Part shown: one piece after another, positions 54,054 to 64,000 of the stretch
Numbering within the stretch: the stretch's first letter is position 1
How the letters are laid out: the number at the start of each line of letters is the position of its first letter
NCBI GenBank assembly: GCA_028694645.1
Contig: JAQVKM010000003.1
Coordinates: forward strand, 127,297-191,296
Direction of reading: 5' to 3'
DNA: 64,000 bases
From: Bacilli bacterium
Lineage (GTDB): Bacteria; Bacillota_I; Bacilli_A; RF39; UBA660
Translations under genes and position numbers: made by a program
Notes under the pieces: generated by a model
Told to the model about the DNA's origin: nothing
The model's input: the letters and a program-made list of their open reading frames with translations, nothing else
Database searches by the model: none

Positions 54054-54653
54054 TTATTTTCCTTCTTCAAATATTAATTTTTTATTCATGTTATAGTATT
54101 GTACAGCAGAAATAATAGATAATACTGAAGCAATTATTAATAATACATCTGATACTCTTAAATTTAAAAGTTCAAATGGTAAATTGTAAAATAAACTTAA
54201 TGTGATTCCTGTCATAAGACATGCTGTTTTTAATTTACCCATTTTTATAGCAGCAACTACTTGTCCTTTTGATCCAGCAATCATTTTAATTGAGTTAACG
54301 ATGCTATCTCTTACTATTATAACAACTGGAATAATTGGTGAAATAAATCCACTAGTAGCTAATATAATTAATACTGAATTAACTAAGATTTTATCGGCTA
54401 TAGCATCTATCATTTTCCCAAAATCAGTTACTAGATTATGTTTTCTCGCTAAATAACCATCAACAAAATCAGTAAGAGAAGCTATTATAAATAATACTCC
54501 TGCTATTAAATATTTAATGTCAATAACTATTGATTTATTTACTAATAATTTTGGCAATTCTAATCCTGTTGCATCAAAAGGAAATAATAATAATGCTATT
54601 ATTATTAAAGATAAAAAAATTCTACTCATTGTAATTTTATTTGGTAAATTCAT
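54054..54653 (-). CDS. pgsA: CDP-diacylglycerol-glycerol-3-phosphate 3-phosphatidyltransferase
   Basis: NLPNKITMSRIFLSL; DFVDGYLARKHNLVTDFGKMIDAIADKIL. Confidence 0.95.
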   Translation of the reverse strand: MNLPNKITMSRIFLSLIIIALLLFPFDATGLELPKLLVNKSIVIDIKYLIAGVLFIIASLTDFVDGYLARKHNLVTDFGKMIDAIADKILVNSVLIILATSGFISPIIPVVIIVRDSIVNSIKMIAGSKGQVVAAIKMGKLKTACLMTGITLSLFYNLPFELLNLRVSDVLLIIASVLSIISAVQYYNMNKKLIFEEGK

Positions 54654-54661
54654 GATTCCTC

Positions 54662-55162
54662 CTACTTAGATATATCATTATAACTGATATATGCTAATAC
54701 ATTATTTTCTACATTTGTATTATCTTCTTTATTAAATAAATTAAAAATCAATAACAAAATGATTGCTATAATTGCAATAATAATCAATGTTATTAAAATA
54801 GGTAATTTATTAATTTTTTTTCTTTTTTCTATTGTATATGGAGATACAATTTTATTTTCTTTTTTACTTTTAGCTTCAATTTTCTTTTTAGCTTTTTTTA
54901 TATCTTCTAATGAAATTTTAGAAGTACAATCAAATAGATATTCGTTGAATTCATCAACCATATCTTCATAGCTCAATCCTAGATATTTTGAATAATCTCT
55001 AATAAAATATTTCAAATAAAAAACATCTTTAAAGGCGTCTATATTTCCAGATTCTATATTTTCTATTTGACTTGGTCGTAATTTAAGGTCGTTTGCAGCT
55101 TCTTCTATCGAAATACCAATGTTTTCTCTAGCTTCTTTTAAAGCTTCGCCAATGTCCTTCAA
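54662..55162 (-). CDS. RodZ/YmfM-like HTH membrane protein
   Basis: IGEALKEARENIGISIEEAANDLKLRPSQIENIESGNID plus a TM helix. Confidence 0.85.
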   Translation of the reverse strand: MKDIGEALKEARENIGISIEEAANDLKLRPSQIENIESGNIDAFKDVFYLKYFIRDYSKYLGLSYEDMVDEFNEYLFDCTSKISLEDIKKAKKKIEAKSKKENKIVSPYTIEKRKKINKLPILITLIIIAIIAIILLLIFNLFNKEDNTNVENNVLAYISYNDISK

Positions 55163-55195
55163 ATTCTCACCATCTTTCTATAAAAATCAAATAAT

Positions 55196-55533
55196 ATTTT
55201 ATAAGCCATGTTCTGTTCCTATTTCTAGGTGACAAACATTTATCTATTGATTATATCAATTCCACAATCAATTCTTAATTATCTCATGTGAATTCCCCTA
55301 CCAAAATTTGGGTTTCTCGCTCGCGGGGTTTACCACGTTCCACTTCCATCATTTCTGATTTATTCGTCACTTTGGCACTTTATGATTACTTTAACCATAT
55401 CTTAAGACTTAGGTTATTTCATCGCCGTCAGATTACTCTGCTATAAGTTATTTTTTCCTTATACACGAACACTACAATCATCACAGATTGTGCGAGCATG
55501 GACTTTCCTCTACATTATAAAAATGCAGCGTTT
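55196..55533 (-). ncRNA. rnpB: RNase P RNA (bacterial type B)
   Basis: Minus strand CGCTGCA...GTAGAGGAAAGTCCATGCTCGCACA...GAACATGGCTTATAAAAT; adjacent to gpsB. Confidence 0.95.
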
Positions 55534-55542
55534 GTCAAAATA

Positions 55543-55866
55543 TTATTCTTTTCCGTAGATTATTTTTTCTAGGTTTGATAATCTTCTAAGTAAGTCTGCA
55601 TTACTTACATCAGGATTTGAGCTTTCTTTTAGAACTTCTAATTTTGTTCTTAAATTTCTTATTTCTTGTTTTAATTTTATATTATCCTCAATCAAATCTT
55701 TTTTATCTACTTCAATTTCTTTTATTATTGTCATAAATTCTTCATAATCTCTAATTACTGCATCTAGAAATTTATCTACTTCTTGTGGTCGATAACCTCT
55801 AGTATCAATTTTAAATTCTTTTTCTAAAATATCTTTACCAGTAAGTAAAATTCTATCTTGGTACAT
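55543..55866 (-). CDS. gpsB: GpsB/DivIVA-family cell division protein
   Basis: LTGKDILEKEFKIDTRGYRPQEVDKFLDAVIRDYEEF. Confidence 0.94.
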   Translation of the reverse strand: MYQDRILLTGKDILEKEFKIDTRGYRPQEVDKFLDAVIRDYEEFMTIIKEIEVDKKDLIEDNIKLKQEIRNLRTKLEVLKESSNPDVSNADLLRRLSNLEKIIYGKE

Positions 55867-55931
55867 ACTAACCACCTCTCACATTATATTAACATTTTCT
55901 CAAAAAAATAGTAATTTGTCAATTTAAATTA

Positions 55932-56258
55932 TTAACATATTATTTTTACTTTAGGTGATTTATCATTATTTGTTTTATGAACATATGGATTTATATTCAA
56001 TTGTGAACAATATGACTCAAAACTTAAATAATTAGGTATTATAATATTTTTGATTTTAATTTTGTTTTTTATAAATCTAATATATGCTATTTGAACATTT
56101 TTGTTTTGTACATCCAATTTATTTATTAAGCAAAATTCTTCTAATGTTTCAATTAAATTATTAGTAACACTATGACTATAATCAAGATATCTTGAAAACT
56201 CTTCCTTATCAAAAAAATATATTTGGCAAATTTTATTATTCAAGTATTGTTTTTCCAT
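55932..56258 (-). CDS. Hypothetical protein (108 aa)
   Basis: ORF only. Confidence 0.55.
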   Translation of the reverse strand: MEKQYLNNKICQIYFFDKEEFSRYLDYSHSVTNNLIETLEEFCLINKLDVQNKNVQIAYIRFIKNKIKIKNIIIPNYLSFESYCSQLNINPYVHKTNNDKSPKVKIIC

Positions 56259-56322
56259 AATATCACTTCCTTACCGAACTAATATTTTAACATATTATTT
56301 ATTATTGTCAAATTAAAAAACA

Positions 56323-56421
56323 CTACTTTTTTAAACATTCAATAAAAGTAGTGTTTTTAATATATGTTATATCATCAATCATTTCATCAAAAGCATTATT
56401 TATATACATATAATGTTTCAT
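56323..56421 (-). CDS. Candidate 32-aa microprotein
   Basis: MKHYMYINNAFDEMIDDITYIKNTTFIECLKK with AAAGAGGTGAT RBS; its 3' end lies in a terminator-like hairpin. Confidence 0.45.
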   Translation of the reverse strand: MKHYMYINNAFDEMIDDITYIKNTTFIECLKK

Positions 56422-56551
56422 TTTATCACCTCTTTAAATCATCTTAACAAATTAATTTTATTTTCTCATCGAATTCGACAATATTAGAAAAAAGTAGAAC
56501 CTATTTTTTTAAAAGATATAGTAAATTTGATATTTTTATAGTATAATTATA

Positions 56552-57130
56552 ATGGTGATATTGATGAAGTATCCGGTTGGATCTAAAACAAAAAATTCAT
56601 GCTATATTGAATATAGTAATCGTGGTATGGGACTTGAAGATGATTTAAACATAACTAATGAACAATATCGTATTAATGATATTGCTTTTATATATAAGAA
56701 ACCTACTCCTGTCACTATTTCAAAAGTTGAATTTAACAATAAAAAAGAACCTATAATTAAAGAGGGATTTTATAAGAAACCATCTACTACAGATTATAAT
56801 GGACTGTATAATGGACTTTATATTGATTTTGAAGCTAAAGAAACAAAATCGAAAAGTTTTCCTCTTTCAAACATACATCAACATCAAATTAAACATTTAC
56901 AAAACATTTCTAAACATAAAGGATTTTCTTTTTTAATAATAAAATTTGTTACAGAAAACAAAATTTTTCTTTTAGAAGAAAAAAAATTAACATCTTTTAT
57001 TGATAATGAAAAGAGAAAATCTATTCCACTTGAATATTTTATGAATGAAGGATATTTAATAAAAGAAAAATTCAGTCCACGAATAGATTATTTAGAAATT
57101 ATAAATAAAATCATTTTAAAGGAGAAATAA
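56552..57130 (+). CDS. recU: Holliday junction resolvase RecU
   Basis: NRGMGLEDDLNITNEQY; YNGLYIDFEAKETKSKSFPLSNIHQHQIKHL. Confidence 0.95.
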   Translation: MVILMKYPVGSKTKNSCYIEYSNRGMGLEDDLNITNEQYRINDIAFIYKKPTPVTISKVEFNNKKEPIIKEGFYKKPSTTDYNGLYNGLYIDFEAKETKSKSFPLSNIHQHQIKHLQNISKHKGFSFLIIKFVTENKIFLLEEKKLTSFIDNEKRKSIPLEYFMNEGYLIKEKFSPRIDYLEIINKIILKEK

Positions 57131-57132
57131 TT

Positions 57133-60033
57133 ATGAGAAAAATAAATCAAAAAAACAAAGAAATGATTATTATTGGTGTTATTAGCTTAATAGCATTTAT
57201 ATTTGGATTTCTTTCTGTTGGAATATTAAAATCATTTATTGTAATTGGAATGGCTGATTTAATATATTTATCAACTATATTATTTAATAAGAAAAAAAAC
57301 AAACCAAATACATATAAAAATAATATTAATCAAAATCATGTAAAAAAAGAAAAGAAAGTAAAATCAAAGAAAAAAATTTGGAAAATTATTGCTATTATTT
57401 TTTTAATATTATGCATTGCTTTTATGATTATGGTATGCGGATTTATTTTTTACATTGTAGATAACGCTCCAAAATTTGATCCAGAAGAACTATACACACA
57501 AGAATCAAGTACATTATATGCTGCAGATGGTTCTGTAATAGCTAAACTTGGTGCAGAAAAAAGAGAGAAAGTTACGTATGATCAGTTACCAGAAGTTTTA
57601 ATCAACTCAATTGTAGCTACTGAAGATGCAAGATTTTTTCAACATAATGGATTTGATTTATCACGATTTGTTATAGCAAGTGCAAAACAAGTATTAACTG
57701 GTGGTGGTGGTGGTGCATCAACACTTACAATGCAAGTTTCTAAAAACACATATACATCAACTGAATCATCTGGTATTGAAGGAATTATTCGTAAATTTAC
57801 AGATATTTACTTATCAATATTTCAAATAGAAAAAAACTACTCTAAAGAAGAAATAATGGAATTTTATGTTAATGCTCCTTATTTAGGTGGAGGATCTTAC
57901 GGTGTAGAACAAGCTTGTCAAACTTATTTTAATAAATCAGTTTCTGATATTAATTTAGCTGAAGCTGCTATGATAGCAGGATTATTTCAAGCACCTAATG
58001 CTTATGATCCATATTTACATCCAGAAGCTACTGAAAAAAGAAGACAAACAGTACTATATTTAATGAAAAGACATGGATATATAACTGACGAGGAATATGA
58101 AATAGCTAAAGCTATGACTGTTGAAAAATTATTATCCACTTCAACTGATGATGAATCTTCAAATAATGATTACCAAGCTTTTATTGATACAGTTATAGAA
58201 GAAGTTATAGATAACACAGGATATGATCCTGCTACTGTTCCAATGGAAATATATACTACCTTAGATAAAGATAAACAAGCAGCTATCGATGCTATAATGA
58301 GTGGTGAATCATTTACTTGGGAAAATGAATATGTAGATGCTGGTATTAGTGTTATTGATGTTAATACTGGAGCTATTGTTGCTGTTGGAGCTGGTCGTAA
58401 TCGTGTTGGTGAGAGACAATACAATACCGCTACTATGATTAATAGACAAATAGGTTCTACAGCTAAACCTTTATATGATTATGCTCCAGGAATAGAATTT
58501 CAAAATTGGTCAACTTATACGCCATTTATTGATGAAGAATATACATATTCAAATGGTGTTTCTGTTTATAACTGGGATAGAAAATATAATGGTTTCTTGA
58601 GTTTGAGAACAGCTCTTGCACAGTCAAGAAATATTCCTGCTTTAAAAGCATTTCAAGGAAATAAAAATGCTGATATTAAATCATTTGTTACTTCATTAGG
58701 GCTTTCTCCTGAAATCGAAGATGGAATTGTTCATGAAGCTCACGCTATTGGTGGATATAATGGTGAATCTCCTCTTTCAATGTCAACTGCTTTTGCAGCA
58801 TTCGGTAATGGTGGATATTACATAACTTCTCATAGTTATACTAAAATAGTTTATAAAGAAGATAATAGTGTTTTTGAACCAACTATTACTAAAACAAGAG
58901 TTATGAGCGAAGAAACTGCTTATATGATGACTAGTTTGCTTCAATCATCAGCTTCAACAGGGTTAGGAGCTCAATCTAATGTTGGTGGTGCTATTTTCGG
59001 TGCTAAAACCGGTACTTCAAATTATGATGCAGCCACAATTGAAAAATGGAATTTTGGTGATAATGCTGTTAATGATTTATGGGTTGATGGTGTTTCTCCT
59101 GATTATGCTATATCTGTTTGGTATGGTTATAAAAAAATAGTTGAAGGCTATACTAGTACTTCTTATTCAATCGGTCACAGAAAGTTATTTCAAGCTGTAG
59201 CCAAATCAATATTCAATAAAAATAGTTCTTGGACTAAACCTTCTGGTGTTGTTGAAGTAGAAATTGAAAATGAAACTTATCCTGCTAAATTACCTAGTGA
59301 ATTTACTCCTAGTAGTATGAAGATAACAGAATTATTTAAATCTGGAACTGAACCTACTGAGATTTCAGATCGTTATAGTAAATTAAATAGTGTAAGTAAT
59401 TTAAAAGGAACTGTTAGTGATAACACTTTAACATTAACTTGGGATGCCATAGCTACTCCTAATGCCATTAATGAGGCTAGTATTAATACTTATCTAGATT
59501 CATTATATTCTAGTAGTAAATTTAAAAGTGAAGCTAAAGCTGCTAAATTATCATATAATGCATCTTTCTTTGGCTCACTAATATATAAGGTTTATTCTAA
59601 AGATAGTTCTGGCAATTTAACATTACTTGGATCAACAGATAAAACTACTTATTCAACTTCTGTAAATAGTGATTCATCAACTACTTATGCTGTTGTAGCT
59701 TCATATACAATATTTACAAGTAATGCAAGTGATGCTACTGAAGTTAAAATATCTTTAAGTAATGTTGCTTCTATTGATGTAAGTTTAATTGGAGAGTCTA
59801 CTATTAATTTAAAAGTTGGATCAAGCTATAGTGAAAAAGGAGTTAAAGTTACTAGTAATTCTACTGATGTAACTTCTTCTTCTACAATTAAAACAACAAT
59901 TAAAAATTCTAGTGGTGATGTTGTTACTTCAATTGATACAAGTAAAGCTGATACTTATGTTATTACTTATGCTGTAACATATAAATCACTTTCTAAATCA
60001 ATTACTAGAACTATTAAAATAACTCAAGCGTAA
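57133..60033 (+). CDS. ponA: Class A penicillin-binding protein (PBP1A-like)
   Basis: Glycosyltransferase ATEDARFFQHNGFD; transpeptidase GSTAKPL and AKTGTSN; C-terminal Ig-like region. Confidence 0.95.
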   Translation: MRKINQKNKEMIIIGVISLIAFIFGFLSVGILKSFIVIGMADLIYLSTILFNKKKNKPNTYKNNINQNHVKKEKKVKSKKKIWKIIAIIFLILCIAFMIMVCGFIFYIVDNAPKFDPEELYTQESSTLYAADGSVIAKLGAEKREKVTYDQLPEVLINSIVATEDARFFQHNGFDLSRFVIASAKQVLTGGGGGASTLTMQVSKNTYTSTESSGIEGIIRKFTDIYLSIFQIEKNYSKEEIMEFYVNAPYLGGGSYGVEQACQTYFNKSVSDINLAEAAMIAGLFQAPNAYDPYLHPEATEKRRQTVLYLMKRHGYITDEEYEIAKAMTVEKLLSTSTDDESSNNDYQAFIDTVIEEVIDNTGYDPATVPMEIYTTLDKDKQAAIDAIMSGESFTWENEYVDAGISVIDVNTGAIVAVGAGRNRVGERQYNTATMINRQIGSTAKPLYDYAPGIEFQNWSTYTPFIDEEYTYSNGVSVYNWDRKYNGFLSLRTALAQSRNIPALKAFQGNKNADIKSFVTSLGLSPEIEDGIVHEAHAIGGYNGESPLSMSTAFAAFGNGGYYITSHSYTKIVYKEDNSVFEPTITKTRVMSEETAYMMTSLLQSSASTGLGAQSNVGGAIFGAKTGTSNYDAATIEKWNFGDNAVNDLWVDGVSPDYAISVWYGYKKIVEGYTSTSYSIGHRKLFQAVAKSIFNKNSSWTKPSGVVEVEIENETYPAKLPSEFTPSSMKITELFKSGTEPTEISDRYSKLNSVSNLKGTVSDNTLTLTWDAIATPNAINEASINTYLDSLYSSSKFKSEAKAAKLSYNASFFGSLIYKVYSKDSSGNLTLLGSTDKTTYSTSVNSDSSTTYAVVASYTIFTSNASDATEVKISLSNVASIDVSLIGESTINLKVGSSYSEKGVKVTSNSTDVTSSSTIKTTIKNSSGDVVTSIDTSKADTYVITYAVTYKSLSKSITRTIKITQA

Positions 60034-60053
60034 TTAATATTACGCTTTTTTTA
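60026..60053 (+). terminator. Rho-independent terminator
   Basis: AAGCGTAATTAATATTACGCTTTTTTTAT. Confidence 0.8.
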
Positions 60054-60076
60054 TAAATTAAAAAGAGCTATGCTCT

Positions 60077-60874
60077 TTATTTTTTTCTAACTGGAACTTG
60101 TATTTCTGTCAACCAATCTTCCATATTATCTTTATTCCACATACCATCTATGTATCTTTCTCTAATTGGCTCAATTATCTCATATCCATTTTCTGATATC
60201 CAATTAATAATAAAACTATATGCCTCACCTAATTTACTATATTCACCCTTATGATATACACATACTGCATTTATAGATGGCGTTTTCATAAATTTAATTG
60301 TGGTACTGTCTATGCCTAATTCATTAACTGCTTGAGCATACATTATTTCAATATCTTTATCTTTATATTCTCCATCCAAGTAACTAATATAGCAGTAGTC
60401 TGGTTCAATACATTTGATATTAGGGTTAGTTTTTCTACATTCATCTGATGATGATAAGATGAAGTTAGTGATCTCACTAAAATCCTTTATTATCCCTTTT
60501 TTATAGTATATAAAGCATTCTGGCAATTGTTTGATTATTGGTTCATATTTCATATTCTTTCCCTCCAATAAATAATTAATTCTAGAAAGCTGATCTTTTG
60601 ATATAGAAAGTTCTGTTTCTAACTCTTTTTTTCTTTGTTTCAATAAAACATTAATATTATATCCATTTAAAATTTTTCTTATATCATCAATTGACATTCC
60701 AATTTGTCTTAATGATATTATTTTGGATAAAACAAGTAGTTGCTTTGTTTCATAAAATCGATATCCTGTTACCTCGTCGACAAAGGAAGGAATCAATAAT
60801 CTTTCTTTTTCATAATATCTTAAAGTTTTAATAGTTGTTTTAGATAAAGTAGAAAACTCTCCTATTCTATACAT
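60077..60874 (-). CDS. MerR-family regulator with GyrI-like effector domain
   Basis: YRIGEFSTLSKTTIKTLRYYEKERLLIPSFVDEVTGYRFYE; C-terminal GyrI-like sequence. Confidence 0.93.
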   Translation of the reverse strand: MYRIGEFSTLSKTTIKTLRYYEKERLLIPSFVDEVTGYRFYETKQLLVLSKIISLRQIGMSIDDIRKILNGYNINVLLKQRKKELETELSISKDQLSRINYLLEGKNMKYEPIIKQLPECFIYYKKGIIKDFSEITNFILSSSDECRKTNPNIKCIEPDYCYISYLDGEYKDKDIEIMYAQAVNELGIDSTTIKFMKTPSINAVCVYHKGEYSKLGEAYSFIINWISENGYEIIEPIRERYIDGMWNKDNMEDWLTEIQVPVRKK

Positions 60875-60956
60875 ATTATCGCCTCCTAAATTAATATTAA
60901 TACCTACCCTAAGGGGAGTGTCAATACTTTTTTATTATATCATAAAAAAAGAAAGA

Positions 60957-61571
60957 TTATCTCTTCTTACATATATCTTTTAATTTACAATTGTCACATA
61001 AAGGGTTTTGAGCTTTGCAATAATATCGACCAAATAAAACCATTTGATGATGTAATCTACTTAATTTATCTTTTGGAAATTTTTTATTTAGTTTTTTTTC
61101 TATTATAATAACGTTGTCTTTTTCATCAGCTAATCCTAGTCTTTTGCTTACTCTACTAACATGAGTATCAACAGCAATGCAGTTTTCATTAAAAATATTA
61201 CTTAAAACTACATTAGCTGTTTTTCTTCCAACGCCATTTAAAGATTCTAGAAATTTTCGATCATTAGGTAAATAACCTCCAATATTTAATAATGCTTGAG
61301 CTATATATTTAATATTTAAAGCTTTTTTATTAAATGTACCTATTGATTTAATTATTTCTTTTATATCATCTATATCAGCTTGCGATAATGCCTCTAAATC
61401 TGGATATTTATCAAATAATATTTTTGTTACTTGATTTACTCTTTTATCTGTTGTTTGAGCTGATAACATTGTAGCTATTAAAAGTTCATAATCTTTGTTA
61501 TAGTTTAATTCGCATTTAGGATTTGGAAATAATTCATCAAAATAATTTATTATTTTATTCATCATTATCAT
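60957..61571 (-). CDS. nth: Endonuclease III
   Basis: LLIATMLSAQTTDKRVNQVT; LNGVGRKTANVVLSN; C-terminal Fe-S cysteines. Confidence 0.97.
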   Translation of the reverse strand: MIMMNKIINYFDELFPNPKCELNYNKDYELLIATMLSAQTTDKRVNQVTKILFDKYPDLEALSQADIDDIKEIIKSIGTFNKKALNIKYIAQALLNIGGYLPNDRKFLESLNGVGRKTANVVLSNIFNENCIAVDTHVSRVSKRLGLADEKDNVIIIEKKLNKKFPKDKLSRLHHQMVLFGRYYCKAQNPLCDNCKLKDICKKR

Positions 61572-62199
61572 CTAACCAGTTGTAATCAAACATTTCTTTT
61601 TTTTCTTCCTTTTTATGATTAAATTCCATTCTACTTTTTTCAACACTTTGAATATTGTTTATACCTTTTTTACGCCATTCATATAATATTTTATCTATAT
61701 ATCTTAAATTAGATACTCCATTATATGTAGCTTCTTTTAAAGCTTCTATAATCAATTCTTCACTTATTTTATCACTTAACCATCCATTAATTATTTGATA
61801 TTCTATTGGAGACAATGTTCTTCCAAATTCTCTTTCAAAAACATCATAAATATTATTTGTTTTTATTTTTTCTTGTTCCTCATTTATTATAAGATATCCT
61901 AATTTAGTATATAAATCATCTAAATTAACATGTTCTTCACGAATATTGTTTATTTTCTTTAAATCTATTTTTAATATACCTTTATTGCTTAAATTATCAA
62001 TACTTATTAAAACTTCTTCAAATCCAATATTTAAATCAACACTTATTTTTTTAGGATTATATACTTCCTTGTCATTTAGTAAATATATTAAAATAATAAG
62101 ATCTATTTCATTAATATTAAGTTTTTTATAATTTAAAAATAAAAGTTTTGGTATAACTATATTTCCATCTTTTAATAAATTGATTACTTTATCCATCAT
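61555..62199 (-). CDS. dnaD: DnaD-domain replication protein
   Basis: FEREFGRTLSPIEYQIINGWLSDKISEELIIEALKEATYNGVSNLRYIDKILYEW. Confidence 0.93.
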   Translation of the reverse strand: MMDKVINLLKDGNIVIPKLLFLNYKKLNINEIDLIILIYLLNDKEVYNPKKISVDLNIGFEEVLISIDNLSNKGILKIDLKKINNIREEHVNLDDLYTKLGYLIINEEQEKIKTNNIYDVFEREFGRTLSPIEYQIINGWLSDKISEELIIEALKEATYNGVSNLRYIDKILYEWRKKGINNIQSVEKSRMEFNHKKEEKKEMFDYNWLDDNDE

Positions 62200-62222
62200 T
62201 TATAACACCTCAAGTTTCTATT

Positions 62223-62888
62223 TTAACTTAAATATTTTTTTAAATCAAGGTTATCAATTAAAATATTATACTGATTAATATTTTTAACTTTATTAATTTC
62301 TTTTTTTATTAAATTTTTTGATAATCTATCTAATAAATGACCATTTTCTTTTATTTTATCATATAATTCTTTTTCTAAATTAAAATTTAAATCTGCACTA
62401 AATCTAATTGCCCTTAAAATACGTAGAGGATCCTCTTTTAAGCTTATTTCTGGTTTCTTAACTGTTCTTATTATTTTGTTGTTAAAGTCATTTATAACAT
62501 CAAATAAATTATAATAATTACCAGTATAATCGATACATAAAGTATTAATAGTAAAATCTCTTCTTAGTAAGTCTTCTTCTATTTTACTTGTATAAGTAAT
62601 TATTGGATATCTAGAATCACTATATGAATCTTTTCTAAATGTAGTTATTTCATAATTATAATTATTAACAGATATATTATAAGAACCATATTTATGATTA
62701 TTTTTGATTATTTTAAAATTATTGGTAATGATATTTTCTAACGCTGAAGTACATATATCAATATCTTCTTCATCATTTTTAATATTCAAATACTTATTTC
62801 TAGGGTATCCTCCTATAATATATGCATCATATCCTAAGTCATTTAGTTTTTTTAATATAATTAATGCTGTTTCATACATAATTATCAC
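62223..62888 (-). CDS. CCA-adding enzyme/poly(A) polymerase head-domain protein (short)
   Basis: AYIIGGYPRNKYL...DIDICTSA; RRDFTINTLCID; EDPLRILRAIRFSADLNFNLE. Only 221 aa. Confidence 0.85.
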   Translation of the reverse strand: MIIMYETALIILKKLNDLGYDAYIIGGYPRNKYLNIKNDEEDIDICTSALENIITNNFKIIKNNHKYGSYNISVNNYNYEITTFRKDSYSDSRYPIITYTSKIEEDLLRRDFTINTLCIDYTGNYYNLFDVINDFNNKIIRTVKKPEISLKEDPLRILRAIRFSADLNFNLEKELYDKIKENGHLLDRLSKNLIKKEINKVKNINQYNILIDNLDLKKYLS

Positions 62889-62925
62889 CTATTTACATTA
62901 TACATTATTGTTCAAAAAAATAAAA

Positions 62926-62957
62926 TAAAAATACATCCACAAGGATGTACGTTTTTT
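62926..62957. terminator. Terminator hairpin (hup)
   Basis: AAAAATACATCCACAAGGATGTACGTTTTTT. Confidence 0.75.
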
Positions 62958-62958
62958 A

Positions 62959-63231
62959 TTAGTTTAAAGCTTCTTTTAATTTTGATCCTGCTTTGATTGT
63001 AGCAGCTACTCTTGCAGCAACTGGAACAACTTCACCAGTTTTTGGATTACGAGCTGTAGTAGCTGGTTTCTTTTTAGCTGTAAATGTAACAAATCCTGTT
63101 AAAGTTACTTTGCTTTCTTTTTTTAAACCTTCTACAACACCTTTCATCATTGCGTCTAAAGCACGAGTTGCTTCAGCTTTTGTTAATCCTGCTTCTTCAG
63201 CCATAAAATTGATTAAATCTGTTTTTGACAT
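62959..63231 (-). CDS. hup: HU family DNA-binding protein
   Basis: MSKTDLINFMAEEAGLTKAEATRALDAMMKGV; ARNPKTGE. Confidence 0.97.
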   Translation of the reverse strand: MSKTDLINFMAEEAGLTKAEATRALDAMMKGVVEGLKKESKVTLTGFVTFTAKKKPATTARNPKTGEVVPVAARVAATIKAGSKLKEALN

Positions 63232-63372
63232 TTTAAAATGACCTCCTCATAATTATTAAGCTATCTTGCTTACATTTTAAGAATATCATTTTTATAAATA
63301 AAATGCAATACATTTATTTAATTTTTATTCAATTTTAAGCTTTTTTTCTTTATATATAACGATATAATTGAT

Positions 63373-63663
63373 TTATTCAATCACTGTATTAGTATTTGTA
63401 TTAGTGTTTTGTTCTTCTTCTATATTTTGATCTTCTGTTTCTTCATTTTTTTCTTCTGATTCATCAATATCATCTTCTTCATTCAATTCATCATTATTTA
63501 TTTCCTCATTTGGAATATCGTTATTTATGTCATTATTTGTTTCATCTTCCTCTATAACTGTATTCTCATATTTATCATTATAATAATTTATTTCTTTTTT
63601 TATACCATAAATTGTTCCAAAAATGACAATAATTATAAATATTACTATAAAAAAATTTCTCAT
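63373..63663 (-). CDS. Small membrane-anchored acidic protein
   Basis: N-terminal TM followed by an E/D/N-rich tail. Confidence 0.6.
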   Translation of the reverse strand: MRNFFIVIFIIIVIFGTIYGIKKEINYYNDKYENTVIEEDETNNDINNDIPNEEINNDELNEEDDIDESEEKNEETEDQNIEEEQNTNTNTNTVIE

Positions 63664-63736
63664 TTTGTCCTCCTTATATTTATAATATATATAATTTTTT
63701 TAATATAATACTTAAAAAAAAAGATAATAATATCTT

Positions 63737-64000
63737 TTAATTTTTTGCTTCAATTATTTTCGGTAAATTATCATTTAATATTCCTTTTCTAATTTCATAG
63801 TTAACTTTATATTTTAAACAAGAAAATAAAATATTAAACAAATCTTTATCTTGATATGTTATACAGTTTAAAAGTAGAATTACATATGTGCTATATGTTT
63901 CATCTTTTAACTGCATTACAGCTGTAACTGGTAATATTTCATTGACAGTGGAACTTATTTCATAATAATTTACTAATTTTTGCAAAAATTCATAATTTTC
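63737..64000 (-). CDS. Partial hypothetical CDS running off the right edge
   Basis: The ORF-track start is a TTG codon; the frame stays open upstream (ENYEFLQKLVNYYE...) to the window end. Confidence 0.55.
   Translation of the reverse strand, partial: ENYEFLQKLVNYYEISSTVNEILPVTAVMQLKDETYSTYVILLLNCITYQDKDLFNILFSCLKYKVNYEIRKGILNDNLPKIIEAKN

Overview
The window is an AT-rich, low-GC Gram-positive chromosome segment that reads cleanly in the standard bacterial code. It probably comes from a spore-forming Bacilli/Erysipelotrichia-like lineage: it has SspI-type and alpha/beta-type SASPs and a collagen-like GPQ protein, and its synteny resembles B. subtilis (cca-dnaD-nth-ponA-recU, gpsB-rnpB, rodZ/ymfM-pgsA-recA-rny, era-yqzL-recO, ezrA-rpsD, thiI-SASP). 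Most of 20.3-64 kb is core housekeeping. An accessory island occupies about 5.5-20.2 kb. It contains (a) a 592-aa protein built from tandem HTH-like modules with a sigma-like C-terminus, with two 93-bp promoter/operator-like repeats nearby and with a CHC2 zinc-finger protein and a 136-aa orphan; (b) a restriction/defence cluster: D12 adenine methylase, DUF262/GmrSD-like protein, Sau3AI/MutH-like endonuclease and C5-cytosine methylase; (c) a tightly overlapping three-gene operon (TIGR04255-like, small acidic protein, MBL-fold hydrolase); (d) a large serine recombinase with short repeats; and (e) mobile-element scars, including a tRNA-Trp 3'-end fragment and 23-bp tandem repeats. A second notable locus (37.1-39.1 kb) encodes two tandem surface-protein paralogs with near-identical 5' ends and divergent C-terminal domains; one appears frameshifted. 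All functional calls come from motif recognition by eye. No database search was run.
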